64,000 nucleotides of DNA from an uncultured Chitinophagaceae bacterium (GCA_937862815.1 CALMED010000035.1:35503-99502); one strand, 5' to 3'. Positions 48,101 to 56,709 are shown, counted from the stretch's first letter. The notes: generated by a model from the letters alone, not told the origin. Numbers and translations: made by a program.

Positions 48101-48556
48101 TACGGCGCCTTCCCCACCGACCCCTACTCGCATACCCCCCTGGGCAAGGGAGCCCAGCAGCCGGGCATGACGGGACAGGTGAAGGAAGACATCCTCAGCC
48201 GCTTTGGCGAACTGGGAGTGACCGTACGCAACGGCGCCCTGTCATTTGAGCCGGTGCTGCTGAAGCGGGACGCTTTTTTGCCGGAACTGCCGCCTACCGA
48301 CTACGTGGATGTGCAGGGGCAAACCCGGCAGGTACCTGCTGTTCCGCAGGCCCTGCTGTTCACCTGCTGCCAGGTGCCCGTGGTGTACAGCCTGCAGGAT
48401 CCGGCCGGCATTGAAATCGTATGGGCCGACGGCTCGGTACGCAAACGCACCGAACCTGCGCTCGACGCCGGCGAAACCCGGGAACTCTTTGCCCGCAGCG
48501 GCGCCATCCGGCAGATCAACGTGTACCTGGGAACCTCCGCGCCTGCATTGCGCTGA
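45122..48556 (+). CDS. Large (alpha/alpha)6 glucan phosphorylase-like enzyme (GH94/GH149/GH161 type)
   Basis: 1144 residues from the ATG at 45122; no signal peptide, so cytoplasmic. The first ~300 residues are a beta-sandwich (FMSIVSDSNHWMFVASNGGISAGRKN) and the middle is an alpha-barrel with WSYIGYWGDHQ and PEWNDANNALVGNGVS near residue 640; the WNDANN motif recalls the DWND general-acid region of GH94 phosphorylases, and the ~1100-residue length matches the beta-1,3-glucan phosphorylase families GH149/GH161. Between GH16 and GH30 genes, a laminari-oligosaccharide phosphorylase is the best guess. The family assignment is from memory of motifs, not alignment. Confidence 0.6.
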   Translation: MNPSATNQPEQVVINREVFYRIPQVDALRPFFMSIVSDSNHWMFVASNGGISAGRKNSEYALFPYYTDDKITESAETTGSKTIIRVTQGGSTRTWEPFSQRQAGIYRCERNLYKNRFGNKIIFEEINTDLQLCFRYEWNSSNLFGFVRKATLHNKGSMPADIQLLDGIQHIMPYGVNSDLQIRASNLVDAYKRSELAPGSGLGIFALSAIIADKAEPSEALKANIAWLAGLPQPCYLLSSLQLNRFRNNGEVEQETDVKGEKGAYFAVSRFTLAAGEEKQWIIVANVNQGPADVVALSERIQHDPALYQTVLADVELGTGNLLQLVYAADGLQRTADPLQDTRHYSNVLFNIMRGGIFDDNYQVHKDDFIRYLQKASKQVFQQHEALLQQLPETIDATALHQLAATTGDLHFQRLTTEYLPLRFSRRHGDPSRPWNQFSINTRSEKDGSRILDYQGNWRDIFQNWEALALSYPGFTEGMIYKFLNASTFDGYNPYRVTKDGFDWEVIEPDDPWSYIGYWGDHQVIYLLKFFEFLEHSRPAAFQQLLQQEGFVYAHVPYRIKAYPDLLRNPKDTIVFDSEADHLLRRRVEEHGADGALLTNRAGGICQAGFTEKILALVLSKLSNFIPGGGIWMNTQRPEWNDANNALVGNGVSMVTLYYLRRFLRFFEPVLEQQGTAQVQVAEELHRFFHSLSQTFEQYLPLLQQPALTDTDRRRILDALGTAGSEFRTAVYDQGFSGKKESLSLQQVQQLFQSARAFLEHTIRGNQRPDGLYHAYNLVAFGAGTAEIAHLAEMLEGQVAVLSAGYLSAEESLQVLNALRASALYRADQNSYLLYPNKELPGFLQKNRLPAAAPDESPLLRALLEAGDRRIVEKDVRGDLHFNGLFRNAADLNAALNELEPQWQPLVEAGRTQLLELYERVFKHKEFTGRSGTFFGYEGLGSIYWHMVSKLLLAVQETCQRAVAQGADAATLQQLAAHFDAVMAGIGVHTPQLYGAFPTDPYSHTPLGKGAQQPGMTGQVKEDILSRFGELGVTVRNGALSFEPVLLKRDAFLPELPPTDYVDVQGQTRQVPAVPQALLFTCCQVPVVYSLQDPAGIEIVWADGSVRKRTEPALDAGETRELFARSGAIRQINVYLGTSAPALR

Positions 48557-48579
48557 GCGATCCCGTAAATAAACAGCCC

Positions 48580-50073
48580 GTGAAAAAAAATGCAGTATTT
48601 TTCTTACTCAGCTATTCGCTTCTGATGCAAAACTGTGCACCGCATATGCAGCAAGCAGAGATGGTGGAAACCTCGGCTGCGGGCAGCCAGCTCCGTGCAG
48701 TGCAACCCCTTGCAGCCAGCTCATCCGGCATTACCATTGCCCTCGATCCGGAACAACGTTTCCAGCAAATCACGGGCTTTGGCGGCTCGTTTACCGAAGC
48801 CAGCGCCTCGTTGCTGCAGCGGCTCAGCCCCGGCAACCGGGCCCGCATCCTGCAAGCTTATTTTGGCGAGGAGGGTGCCCGCTACTCGCTCACCCGCACC
48901 CACATCAACTCCTGCGATTTTTCGCTGGGGCAGTATGCTTACGCCAACACACCCGGTGATACGGGTCTTACCGATTTTTCGATTGCCGAAGACCGGCCCG
49001 ACATCATTCCCATGATTAAAGAAGCGCAGCAGTATTCGAAAGAGGGCTTTAAAATCATTGCCTCGCCGTGGACGGCCCCGCCCTGGATGAAGGATAATAA
49101 TAAGTGGGTGGGCGGCAAACTGTTGCCGCAGTACCGGGCAGCCTGGTCTTTGTACTTTGCCAGATACATCCAGGCCTACCGGCAGGAGGGCATCGATATC
49201 TGGGGCGTTACAGTCGAAAATGAACCACTGGGCAACGGCAATAACTGGGAAAGTATGCACTATACCCCCGAAGAGATGGCCGGTTTTGTGCGGGACTATC
49301 TTTCGCCCCGCCTGAAGCAGGAGGGATTGGGTGCTGTGAAAATACTGGGCTACGACCAAAACCGGGGCGAGGAGCTGGAAGAATGGGCCCGTGCGCAGTA
49401 TGCCGATGCGGCCACTTCCGCCGCATTTGATGGTATTGCCGTACACTGGTACAACAGCACCTTCGACTTTTTTCCCGCTTCGCTGCAGTACGCCCACCGG
49501 CTGGCGCCCGGCAAACACATGATTAACACCGAAGCCTGTGTGGATGCACAGGTACCCCGCTGGAAAGACGATGCCTGGTACTGGAGCAAAGAGGCCACCG
49601 ACTGGGGCTGGACCTGGGCGCCCGCCGAGCGCAAAAAATACCATCCCAAATACGAACCCGTGTACCGCTATGCACGTGATATCATCGGCTGCCTCAACAA
49701 CCACGTAGATGGCTGGGTGGACTGGAACATGGTGCTCGACCGGCAGGGCGGTCCCAACTGGTTCAAAAACTGGTGTACCGCGCCGGTGATAGTGGACCCG
49801 GAGCAGGATGAAGTGTACTTCACCCCCCTGTTTTACACCCTGGCGCATTTCAGCCGCTACATCCGCCCTGGTACTGTGCGCATTGGGTGGACTTGTGCCG
49901 ATGCCGACCTGCAGGTAACGGCTGCCCAAAATCCGGATGGTTCTGTTGTGGCGGTGGTGTTCAACCCCGGCACCAGCGAAAAAATGGTCAACCTCACACT
50001 CCGGGGCAAAAGCACCGGAAGCCGTATTGCCCCCGCATCTATTCAAACGATTGTAATCACGCCAAACACGTAA
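48580..50073 (+). CDS. GH30 family beta-glucanase lipoprotein
   Basis: 497 residues from a GTG at 48580 that begins a lipoprotein-like signal (FFLLSYSLLMQNC, Cys19). GH30 features: ITGFGGSFTEASA, LTRTHINSCDF, SPWTAPPWM, acid/base Glu215 in TVENEP and nucleophile Glu318 in MINTEAC, plus the C-terminal beta-sandwich. GH30_3-type enzymes act on beta-1,6-glucan, which would suit removal of side branches from laminarin-like glucans; the subfamily call is inference. It starts 24 bp after the phosphorylase-like gene and precedes the transporter by 6 bp. Confidence 0.92.
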   Translation: MKKNAVFFLLSYSLLMQNCAPHMQQAEMVETSAAGSQLRAVQPLAASSSGITIALDPEQRFQQITGFGGSFTEASASLLQRLSPGNRARILQAYFGEEGARYSLTRTHINSCDFSLGQYAYANTPGDTGLTDFSIAEDRPDIIPMIKEAQQYSKEGFKIIASPWTAPPWMKDNNKWVGGKLLPQYRAAWSLYFARYIQAYRQEGIDIWGVTVENEPLGNGNNWESMHYTPEEMAGFVRDYLSPRLKQEGLGAVKILGYDQNRGEELEEWARAQYADAATSAAFDGIAVHWYNSTFDFFPASLQYAHRLAPGKHMINTEACVDAQVPRWKDDAWYWSKEATDWGWTWAPAERKKYHPKYEPVYRYARDIIGCLNNHVDGWVDWNMVLDRQGGPNWFKNWCTAPVIVDPEQDEVYFTPLFYTLAHFSRYIRPGTVRIGWTCADADLQVTAAQNPDGSVVAVVFNPGTSEKMVNLTLRGKSTGSRIAPASIQTIVITPNT

Positions 50074-50079
50074 TGCCAC

Positions 50080-51510
50080 ATGTCACAACCAACCGCTGTT
50101 AACCGCACCCATATACCAGCACTGCAAAAAGCTGCCTTCGGCGCCGGCCACCTTGTCAACAACCTGCTGCCCGGTGCGCTGGGGGTGTTCATGTTTTTCC
50201 TGCTTACTGCCTTTGGTATGGATCCGGTACTGGCCGGTTTATTGGGCGGCTTACCCCGTTTTTACGATGCCATTACCGACCCCGTGATGGGTTTTATATC
50301 CGATAATACGAAATCGCGGTTTGGCCGCCGCAGGCCTTACATCTTTGTGGGTGCTATCCTTTGCGGTATTCTGTTTGCCGCGTTGTGGCAGCTCAATCCC
50401 GAAAACTCGCAGCTATACAACTTCTGGTACTTCCTGCTGATGTCGCTGGCCTATCTCACCGCCAATACCATCTTCTCCACCCCCCTCATCGGGCTGGGTT
50501 ATGAAATGTCGAGCGATTACAACGAACGCACCCGCCTCATGGCCTTTTCGCAGGTCATCGGGCAGTTTGCCTGGATCATCGTTCCCTGGTTCTGGGTACT
50601 CATTGCCAACCCCAACCTCTTCGAAAGCCAGGCCGTGGGCGTACGCCGCCTGTCGGTGATTGTGGGTCTCTCCTGTACCCTGCTGGGCATTTTGCCGGCC
50701 CTGTTCTGCCGCGAAATGAACCAGACGAATCTGACCAACCGCGCCGAGCTCTCGCTCCGCAACATCGCCGCCAACCTCAAAGAGTTGTTCCGCAACATTG
50801 TGAAGATTTCGAAGAACAAGCCTTTTATGCGTTTGTGCGGAGCCACCTTCCTGGTGTTCAACGGCTTTCAGATGGTGGCATCGTTCAGTTACTTCATCAT
50901 TGTGTTTTACATGTTCAAAGGCGATTATGGTTTGGCCGGTAACTGGCCAGCCTGGTTCTCGACCATCAGCGCCATTGCCACCGCCTTTTTGGTAATACCG
51001 ATTATTTCGTGGATGGCCACCCATTTGGGTAAGCGCAAGGCATTTGTCATTGCCACGGTCATTTCCATTTTCGGTTATGCGCTCAAATGGTACGGTTTTA
51101 ATCCCGATAACCCCTGGCTTATGTTCATGCCCATCCCCCTGATGTCGTTTGGCATCGGCGGTTTGTTTACGCTGATGATGAGTATGACAGCCGATGTATG
51201 CGACCTCGATGAGTTGTACAACGGCATGCCCCGCAAAGAAGGCACGTTTGGCGCTATTTACTGGTGGATGGTGAAGCTGGGGCAAGCGCTGGCGCTGGTT
51301 TTGGGCGGTGTGGTGCTTAAAGTGGTGGGCTTTGACCAGAATGCCAGCCAGCAAACAGTGGAAACCATCACCCGGCTGCGGCTGGCCGATATCATCATTC
51401 CGGCATCCACAGCCGCCCTGGCTATCTGGGTGATGTGGAAATACGACCTCACCGAAGAAAAAGCACGGGCCATCAAGGAAGAACTGGTGGCGCGGCGGGG
51501 AGAACTTTGA
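50080..51510 (+). CDS. MFS sugar transporter (GPH-like)
   Basis: 476 residues with about 12 transmembrane helices. The loop after TM2, ITDPVMGFISDNTKSRFGRRRPYIFVGA, matches glycoside-pentoside-hexuronide cation symporters. It is 6 bp after the GH30 gene, and probably imports glucan oligosaccharides across the inner membrane for the cytoplasmic GH17 and phosphorylase-like enzymes. Confidence 0.9.
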   Translation: MSQPTAVNRTHIPALQKAAFGAGHLVNNLLPGALGVFMFFLLTAFGMDPVLAGLLGGLPRFYDAITDPVMGFISDNTKSRFGRRRPYIFVGAILCGILFAALWQLNPENSQLYNFWYFLLMSLAYLTANTIFSTPLIGLGYEMSSDYNERTRLMAFSQVIGQFAWIIVPWFWVLIANPNLFESQAVGVRRLSVIVGLSCTLLGILPALFCREMNQTNLTNRAELSLRNIAANLKELFRNIVKISKNKPFMRLCGATFLVFNGFQMVASFSYFIIVFYMFKGDYGLAGNWPAWFSTISAIATAFLVIPIISWMATHLGKRKAFVIATVISIFGYALKWYGFNPDNPWLMFMPIPLMSFGIGGLFTLMMSMTADVCDLDELYNGMPRKEGTFGAIYWWMVKLGQALALVLGGVVLKVVGFDQNASQQTVETITRLRLADIIIPASTAALAIWVMWKYDLTEEKARAIKEELVARRGEL

Positions 51511-51638
51511 TTTTAAACCAAGGTGTTGTGCTAAAAGGCAAACCACCGTGTTCCCGGAGTTATACACAGCGTTGCACAGGATGAAGGATGGAAAACCAAC
51601 ACAGTTAAAAAAGACGAACCGATAAAATTCAATGTAGT

Positions 51639-52535
51639 ATGTCATACAGAGCAGATAAACATGTATCGCTGACCCAGGCCGCTGCCGGCGGGTACACATC
51701 GGGTAAATCGGATGCCGAATGCAACGAGCTGTTCCGGCAGGTGCTGGAGCGCGGCGTAAACGGCTTTTGTTTCAGCCTCTACGGCGAAGGCCAGCGGCCG
51801 GGCGACGTGATTACCGAAGAGCAGGTGCGCCGCCGCATGGAAATCATTGCTCCCTACACCCAATGGGTGCGTTCGTTTTCCTGCACCGACGGGAACGAAC
51901 TCATCCCCAAAGTGGCCAAAGAGATGGGCATTAAAACCCTGGTGGGCGCATGGCTGGGGAAGGATCCCGAAGTGAACCACCGCGAGGTGGAAGGATTGAT
52001 ACAGCTGGCGAAAGACGGGCTGGTGGACATTGCCGCCGTGGGCAACGAAGTGTTGTACCGGAAAGACTTAACGGAAGAACAGCTGCTGCAGGCCATCACC
52101 TACGTAAAAAAGCAAATTCCGAAAATACGGGTGGGCTATGTGGACGCGTATTACGAGTTTACGCAACGCCCTGCCCTGGCGGAGGTATCCGATGTGATTC
52201 TCTGCAACTGCTACCCGTTCTGGGAGAGCTGCCCCTTCGAACAGTCGCTCAGCTACATGCAGCAGATGTACCAACAGGCCGTTACCGCCGGCAACGGCAA
52301 AGAAGTAATCATCACCGAAACCGGCTGGCCCAGCCAGGGCGAAAGTCTGGGTGGTGCCGTGCCCTCGCACCAGGCGGCCCGCGACTACTTCATCAACACG
52401 CAGCTCTGGGCAAAGGAAGATGTGGTGCCGGTATTTTATTTCTCCTCTTTTGACGAATCCTGGAAAGTGGGCGCCGAAGGAACCGTGGGTGCGTACTGGG
52501 GTATCTGGGATAAGGACGAACAACTGAAATTCTGA
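51639..52535 (+). CDS. GH17 family glucan hydrolase, cytoplasmic
   Basis: 298 residues without signal peptide. GH17 catalytic regions are clear: acid/base Glu137 in AAVGNEV and nucleophile Glu227 in IITETGWPSQGE. GH17 enzymes cleave beta-1,3-glucans or transfer glucosyl units. The 128-bp gap before it may hold an internal promoter, but I see no clear one. It is followed after 2 bp by a second GH17 gene, a divergent paralogue. Confidence 0.9.
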   Translation: MSYRADKHVSLTQAAAGGYTSGKSDAECNELFRQVLERGVNGFCFSLYGEGQRPGDVITEEQVRRRMEIIAPYTQWVRSFSCTDGNELIPKVAKEMGIKTLVGAWLGKDPEVNHREVEGLIQLAKDGLVDIAAVGNEVLYRKDLTEEQLLQAITYVKKQIPKIRVGYVDAYYEFTQRPALAEVSDVILCNCYPFWESCPFEQSLSYMQQMYQQAVTAGNGKEVIITETGWPSQGESLGGAVPSHQAARDYFINTQLWAKEDVVPVFYFSSFDESWKVGAEGTVGAYWGIWDKDEQLKF

Positions 52536-52537
52536 TT

Positions 52538-53473
52538 ATGAATTTTTTCGAACGATTTGGTCTGCCCGAAGGCAAAGCCATCTGTTATTCCGGTTTCCGA
52601 AGCGGACAGTATCCCGGCGGGCAGTACCCTTCGTATGAAGAGGTGAAGGAAGACCTGCTGCTGCTGCAGGGCCACTGGCAGTACCTGCGGCTGTACGACT
52701 GCGACCCGCATGCCGAAACCGTGCTCGACGTGGTGCGGCGGGAAAAACTGCCGTTCCGCATTTTGCTGGGGGCCTTCCTGGATGCCGAGATGAACAATTT
52801 TGGCTGCCCCTGGGGCGGCGGTGTGTATGAAGAGGAGCAACTTGAAAATAACCGCCGGCGTAATAACGATCGGGTATTGAAGTTGATTGAGCTGGCCAAT
52901 GCCTACCCCGACCTGGTATGCTCGCTGGCGGTGGGCAATGAAGCCTGTGTCGACTGGACCGATCACTATGTGCCGGTGAGCCGGGTGGTGGAGCTGGTGC
53001 AACAGGTGAAGGCCGGCGCCCCGCAACCGGTTACCTTTTGCGAAAACTATGTGCCCTGGCTCAATAAACTGAAGCCACTGGCCGGGGTGCTCGATTTTAT
53101 TTCGATCCACACCTATCCCGTGTGGGAGTACAAGCACATCCACGAAGCGCTGGATTACACCCGGGCCAACTACGAGATGGTGGCGGCCTTGTATCCCGAT
53201 AAGCCCGTGGTGATAACCGAAGCCGGCTGGGCCACCAATTCCAACGGCCGGGGTATTGATCCCGGGCATGTAAATGAACAGAACCAGCAGGTGTACTACG
53301 AAGACCTGCTCGACTGGACCGCCCGCGAAAAAATTCTTACCTACTTTTTTGAAGCCTTTGATGAAGAGTGGAAGGGCTCACCCGATCCCAACGAACCTGA
53401 AAAGCACTGGGGCCTGTTCCGCACCGACCGCACGCCCAAAAGGGCGGTGGAGCTGTTGTGGAATGTGGTGTGA
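52538..53473 (+). CDS. GH17-like glucan hydrolase, second copy
   Basis: 311 residues, no signal peptide. Same fold as the preceding gene: acid/base Glu135 in LAVGNEACVDW and nucleophile Glu228 in VVITEAGWATN, with FISIHTYPVWEY between. Sequence identity to its neighbour is modest, so they may have different linkage or chain-length preference. Last gene of the operon; non-coding tandem repeats follow immediately. Confidence 0.88.
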   Translation: MNFFERFGLPEGKAICYSGFRSGQYPGGQYPSYEEVKEDLLLLQGHWQYLRLYDCDPHAETVLDVVRREKLPFRILLGAFLDAEMNNFGCPWGGGVYEEEQLENNRRRNNDRVLKLIELANAYPDLVCSLAVGNEACVDWTDHYVPVSRVVELVQQVKAGAPQPVTFCENYVPWLNKLKPLAGVLDFISIHTYPVWEYKHIHEALDYTRANYEMVAALYPDKPVVITEAGWATNSNGRGIDPGHVNEQNQQVYYEDLLDWTAREKILTYFFEAFDEEWKGSPDPNEPEKHWGLFRTDRTPKRAVELLWNVV

Positions 53474-53576
53474 ATTTTTTCTCAGCAACGTCGCCCGCAC
53501 GAGGTGTTGCACCTGCGAAAAGCCTTGTGTTCTTTGTGGGGACTCTTTGTGACCCTTGTGGTTTCCTGTTGTTGAA

Positions 53577-53935
53577 CCACAAAGCACACGAAGTTTTGCA
53601 CAAGGGGCACAAAGTGATTTTATTTTTTCTCAGTAACGTTTCCCACAATGGCTGTTGCGTCACCGAAACATTCCTTGTGTACTTAATGCAGTTTCTTTGT
53701 GCACGTTGTGGTTTCCCTGCTGTTTAACCACAAGGCACACGAAGTTTTGCACAAGGGGCACAAAGTGATTTTATTTTTTTCTCAGTAACGTTTCCCACAA
53801 TGGCTGTTGCGTCACCGAAACATTCCTTGTGTACTTAGTGCAGCTTCTTTGTGCACCTTGTGGTTTCCCTGCTGTTGAACCACAAGGCACACGAAGTTTT
53901 TCACAAGGAGCACAATGAAATATATTTTCTTATCC
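53577..53935. repeat. 151/152-bp tandem repeat, non-coding
   Basis: Units start at 53577, 53728 and 53880 (the third is partial), each beginning CCACAA-G-CACACGAAGTTTT and containing CTCAGTAACGTTTCCCACAA and TTCCTTGTGTACTTA. Each unit is partly palindromic: CCACAAGGCACACGAAG at its start pairs with CTTTGTGCACCTTGTGG at its end. A decayed partial copy precedes them at about 53,475-53,575. There is no coding frame of note, and the 53474-54006 gap contains nothing else I can support. The vocabulary is shared with the 1.2-1.4 kb region. Confidence 0.85.
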
Positions 53936-54006
53936 ATGCTCCTCAATGGGCATGTTGCCTGGCCGGTCAGCTGGTCTGCAACCATGATCAGCCGCGGTGC
54001 AATGAA

Positions 54007-54708
54007 TTACTCTTTAATGCAACGAACCGAAAAACCGCAGTTCAGCTCTGCTTCATAATCCCGGAATATTCTCCCGTCTGCTTTACTGAGGCTGATGGCT
54101 AAACCGGTTAACGTACGTTTAAAATAATCCGTAGCCCACCAATAGCCCATGTGTCCTTCGCCCAGGAATCCCTGTTTATAAATAATGAAAGAAACACCAT
54201 CGCGCCATCCGCCGGGCCGGGCGTTAAAGCCGGTGGAATTGGTACCATTGCCGCCCTTGAGCCAGCCGCTGGTGCTTTTAAGCTCGTTCCCTGCCGTTCT
54301 CCGGGCTTTTTTTCCGCCTAAGAAATTCATCAGCACAAACCAGTCGTCCTGCGAGGGTACCCGCCATCCTTCGGGGGCCAGTCCCCGCGGATCAGCTACG
54401 GCAAAATAATTATAAAGCTTCCCGTATTTCGCCCCGTTGGCCGGGTCGTTGTTGTAATAACACCAGGCCGGCTTTCTTTCTCTCCCTGCCAGCCGCCAAT
54501 CCTGAATGGTACGGGCCTCGGGGATGGTATCGCCGTTCCGGAATCTCTCCACGTTGAGGTTTTCCTGCATCCAGGTTTGGTTACCGATGACCAACTCCCC
54601 GATCGGGTTGTCCGGCTGCGATTCCTTCTTTTGCTGTTGGAAGGCGGTAAGTGTGATAATGGCTATGAAGAGGGTGAGCAGTGGATAGATGCTGTGTGTC
54701 TTTCGCAT
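54007..54708 (-). CDS. FISUMP (Fibrobacter succinogenes major paralogous) domain protein
   Basis: 233 residues with a signal segment (LLTLFIAIITLTAF). The domain signature is clear: IGELVIGNQTWMQENLNVERFRNGDTIPEA, GKLYNYFAVADPRGLAPEGWRVPSQDDW, and GYWWATDY with FSVRCIKE at the end. FISUMP proteins are secreted surface proteins of unknown function. Monocistronic. Confidence 0.93.
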   Translation of the reverse strand: MRKTHSIYPLLTLFIAIITLTAFQQQKKESQPDNPIGELVIGNQTWMQENLNVERFRNGDTIPEARTIQDWRLAGRERKPAWCYYNNDPANGAKYGKLYNYFAVADPRGLAPEGWRVPSQDDWFVLMNFLGGKKARRTAGNELKSTSGWLKGGNGTNSTGFNARPGGWRDGVSFIIYKQGFLGEGHMGYWWATDYFKRTLTGLAISLSKADGRIFRDYEAELNCGFSVRCIKE

Positions 54709-54903
54709 GATTTTAAATTTACAGAAATCTAATCTTCTTTTTGTGCAGCAAAGCCGTTAAACTGCTTCATGACCCGGCTATGCGAATGTACAAATCTACA
54801 GCGGATGTGTTGTATTTCCGGATGTCATTCAACCACAACGCATTCAACTATTCAAAAGTGAAAAATCAGTCGCATCATTCTTTTGCGAACAACACCTAAA
54901 CTT

Positions 54904-55320
54904 CTATTCTTTTGTTTGCTGCAGTTGCCCGGACTGTTTCTTCCAGGCATGAACGACAACTAACAGCGTTGTGAGGAACCACCAGACAAAAAGAAAGAGG
55001 AGCCACTGCACGACTTCTGTTGTACGTACAATTGCCTTGTTGTATTCCTGCAGGTGCCATAGCAGCTTTTTTTCATCCTGAACAGCTGTAACATCGGCGG
55101 GAAATCCAAATGTTTTCAGCGCCGGTGTTGACGGAAGGGAAAGCCACAAAAGAATCAGCAGTACCCCGAAAAATAATGTGGAGAAAAAAAAATGATCAAC
55201 TGCTTTTGCCAGCGGAGAAATTCCCTGCTTACCGGTTCGTGACACAGCAACAAGCAGCAGCAGGGATGCAATAAGAATGGCTGGCCCGAAAATAATCAGC
55301 AGATCTGTGTTTTGAAGCAT
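54904..55320 (-). CDS. Small membrane protein, three helices
   Basis: 138 residues from the ATG at 55320 (MLQNTDLL); residues further upstream are unlikely. Hydrophobic segments LLIIFGPAILIASLLLLVAV, FFFSTLFFGVLLILLWL and VVQWLLFLFVWWFLTTLLVVV are visible, with a charged region before the last. No family recognised. Confidence 0.6.
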   Translation of the reverse strand: MLQNTDLLIIFGPAILIASLLLLVAVSRTGKQGISPLAKAVDHFFFSTLFFGVLLILLWLSLPSTPALKTFGFPADVTAVQDEKKLLWHLQEYNKAIVRTTEVVQWLLFLFVWWFLTTLLVVVHAWKKQSGQLQQTKE

Positions 55321-55581
55321 TTTACATGGTTTGCGTGTGAAAGACAATCAATCCGGTGGGTAGAAATGCGATTTTGGAATAACCCACAATTCACAACCCG
55401 GCCTGACGGGATTCGTAGCGCCAATTTACAACATCTGCGGGGCATTCAAAATACCCGCATCCCAGCCGGCACTCATTTCCGACCCGGCCGGTCCGGAACA
55501 GGAGACTGACGGGAGGAACAGCCATCGTTTTATTTATACCGGTTCCGGCAGCAACGAAGCGGGCAATGGTATAAAAGGAAA

Positions 55582-55614
55582 ACCGCATCATCTTAAGACG
55601 ATAGATGATGCGGT
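55582..55614 (-). terminator. Terminator of the ECF sigma operon
   Basis: Perfect 10-bp arms ACCGCATCAT (55582-55591) and ATGATGCGGT (55605-55614) with a 13-base loop. On the minus strand it follows the stop at 55642 and is followed by TTTCCTTTTAT, a T-rich tail. It lies in the otherwise empty 55321-55641 gap. Confidence 0.75.
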
Positions 55615-55641
55615 GACTATTGCAGCAGCTGCGTCAGGCAA

Positions 55642-56226
55642 TCAATCGGCACCGGTTGGCGTTTTTTTTAATTCAGCCAGGATGGAAAGCTCCCGGCGGT
55701 TGGCCTTGAGGATTACCCAGCCCAGCACCACGAGGCTGCCAAACCCCGAAGCCAGCAGGTAATAATAGAACCCGGTGCTGAACTCCTGCCGGAACACGGG
55801 CAGCAACAGCACAAAGCCGGTGGTATAGACCGCATACAGCAGCGGCGTAATCAGGCCATGCAGGGTGCGGCGTTTTTTATAAAAAGCGGTCAGCCGCTGC
55901 AGATAGGTGGTGAAGTCGGCCCGGACATCCAGGCGGCGGAATTCCCGGGCACTGATCCACTCCAGCACTATGCGCAGCAGCAGGGATCCGATCATCAGCA
56001 GCAAGCCGGCCGAGAAGGCCGTGAAACGAAAGCCGGCGTATTGAAAAAAGTATCCCGCAATGATCACTACGGTCAGCAGCAATATGCCCATCGTCCAGCG
56101 GAACTTTTTCTTCAGCTGCACCGCCTGTTGTTCTGCCCGTTGTACCACTTCTTCCGGCGCGGGGCGTTGTGCTGCGGGGCGGGACTGCTGTTGCCACAGG
56201 TTTTCGAAATCAGTAAACGTGTTCAT
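55642..56226 (-). CDS. Membrane protein coupled to the ECF sigma factor (possible anti-sigma role)
   Basis: 194 residues. A soluble N-terminus (about 1-42) is followed by four hydrophobic segments (FRWTMGILLLTVVIIAGYF, TAFSAGLLLMIGSLLLRIVL, LITPLLYAVYTTGFVLLLPVF, YYYLLASGFGSLVVLGWVIL). It overlaps the sigma-factor gene by 4 bp, the usual arrangement for a regulator of that sigma factor, but no zinc-binding anti-sigma motif is visible, so a regulatory role is only inferred. Confidence 0.65.
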   Translation of the reverse strand: MNTFTDFENLWQQQSRPAAQRPAPEEVVQRAEQQAVQLKKKFRWTMGILLLTVVIIAGYFFQYAGFRFTAFSAGLLLMIGSLLLRIVLEWISAREFRRLDVRADFTTYLQRLTAFYKKRRTLHGLITPLLYAVYTTGFVLLLPVFRQEFSTGFYYYLLASGFGSLVVLGWVILKANRRELSILAELKKTPTGAD

Positions 56227-56708
56227 GATTGTACACAGATTGATAGTTGTTTTTTAATGCGGTGTATGCGTACACGCAGGGTATCTTCACGGATGCCCGC
56301 CACCTCTGCAATAGCAGTGTATTCCAATCCCTCCAGCACCATCAGGATAATCATCTTGCCCGTTTCGTCGAGCTGCTGGATGCAGCCATACATTTTCTTC
56401 AGGCGTTCTTCCACCACAGGGTCGTATCCTTCGGCCGCCAGGTCGGGTAACTGTTCCGTTTTGATTTCCTTTTTAGCCGAAGGCTTCCGCAAATACGACA
56501 GGCAGGTATTGACGGCAATCCGGTACAGCCAGGTACTCACGCGGGCATCTCCCCGGAAGGCGGGCAGGTGTTGCCATACTTTCAGAAACACCTCCTGCGT
56601 GGCATCGGCTGCCAGGGCCTCCTGTCCGTTGAAGTAGCCTTTACAGAGACGGAATACCGGGTCGTAGTGCGATTCATACAGGCGGTTAAACAGTTGCTGA
56701 TGGTCCAC
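56223..56708 (-). CDS. ECF-type RNA polymerase sigma factor
   Basis: 161 residues. Region 2 (QLFNRLYESHYDPVFRLCKGYF through DATQEVFLKVWQHLPAF, STWLYRIAVNTCLSYLR) and region 4 (LKKMYGCIQQLDETGKMIILMVLEGLEYTAIAEVAGIREDTLRVRIHRIKKQL) are both complete. It overlaps the downstream membrane protein gene and starts 1 bp after the hydrolase gene ends on the same strand, so the hydrolase is its upstream neighbour. Confidence 0.94.
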   Translation of the reverse strand: MDHQQLFNRLYESHYDPVFRLCKGYFNGQEALAADATQEVFLKVWQHLPAFRGDARVSTWLYRIAVNTCLSYLRKPSAKKEIKTEQLPDLAAEGYDPVVEERLKKMYGCIQQLDETGKMIILMVLEGLEYTAIAEVAGIREDTLRVRIHRIKKQLSICVQS

Positions 56709-56709
56709 C

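Noticed and set aside
53577..53935. CRISPR array
   Set aside because: Unit length is 151/152 bp with near-identical whole units and no unique spacers, so it is a tandem repeat, not a CRISPR.
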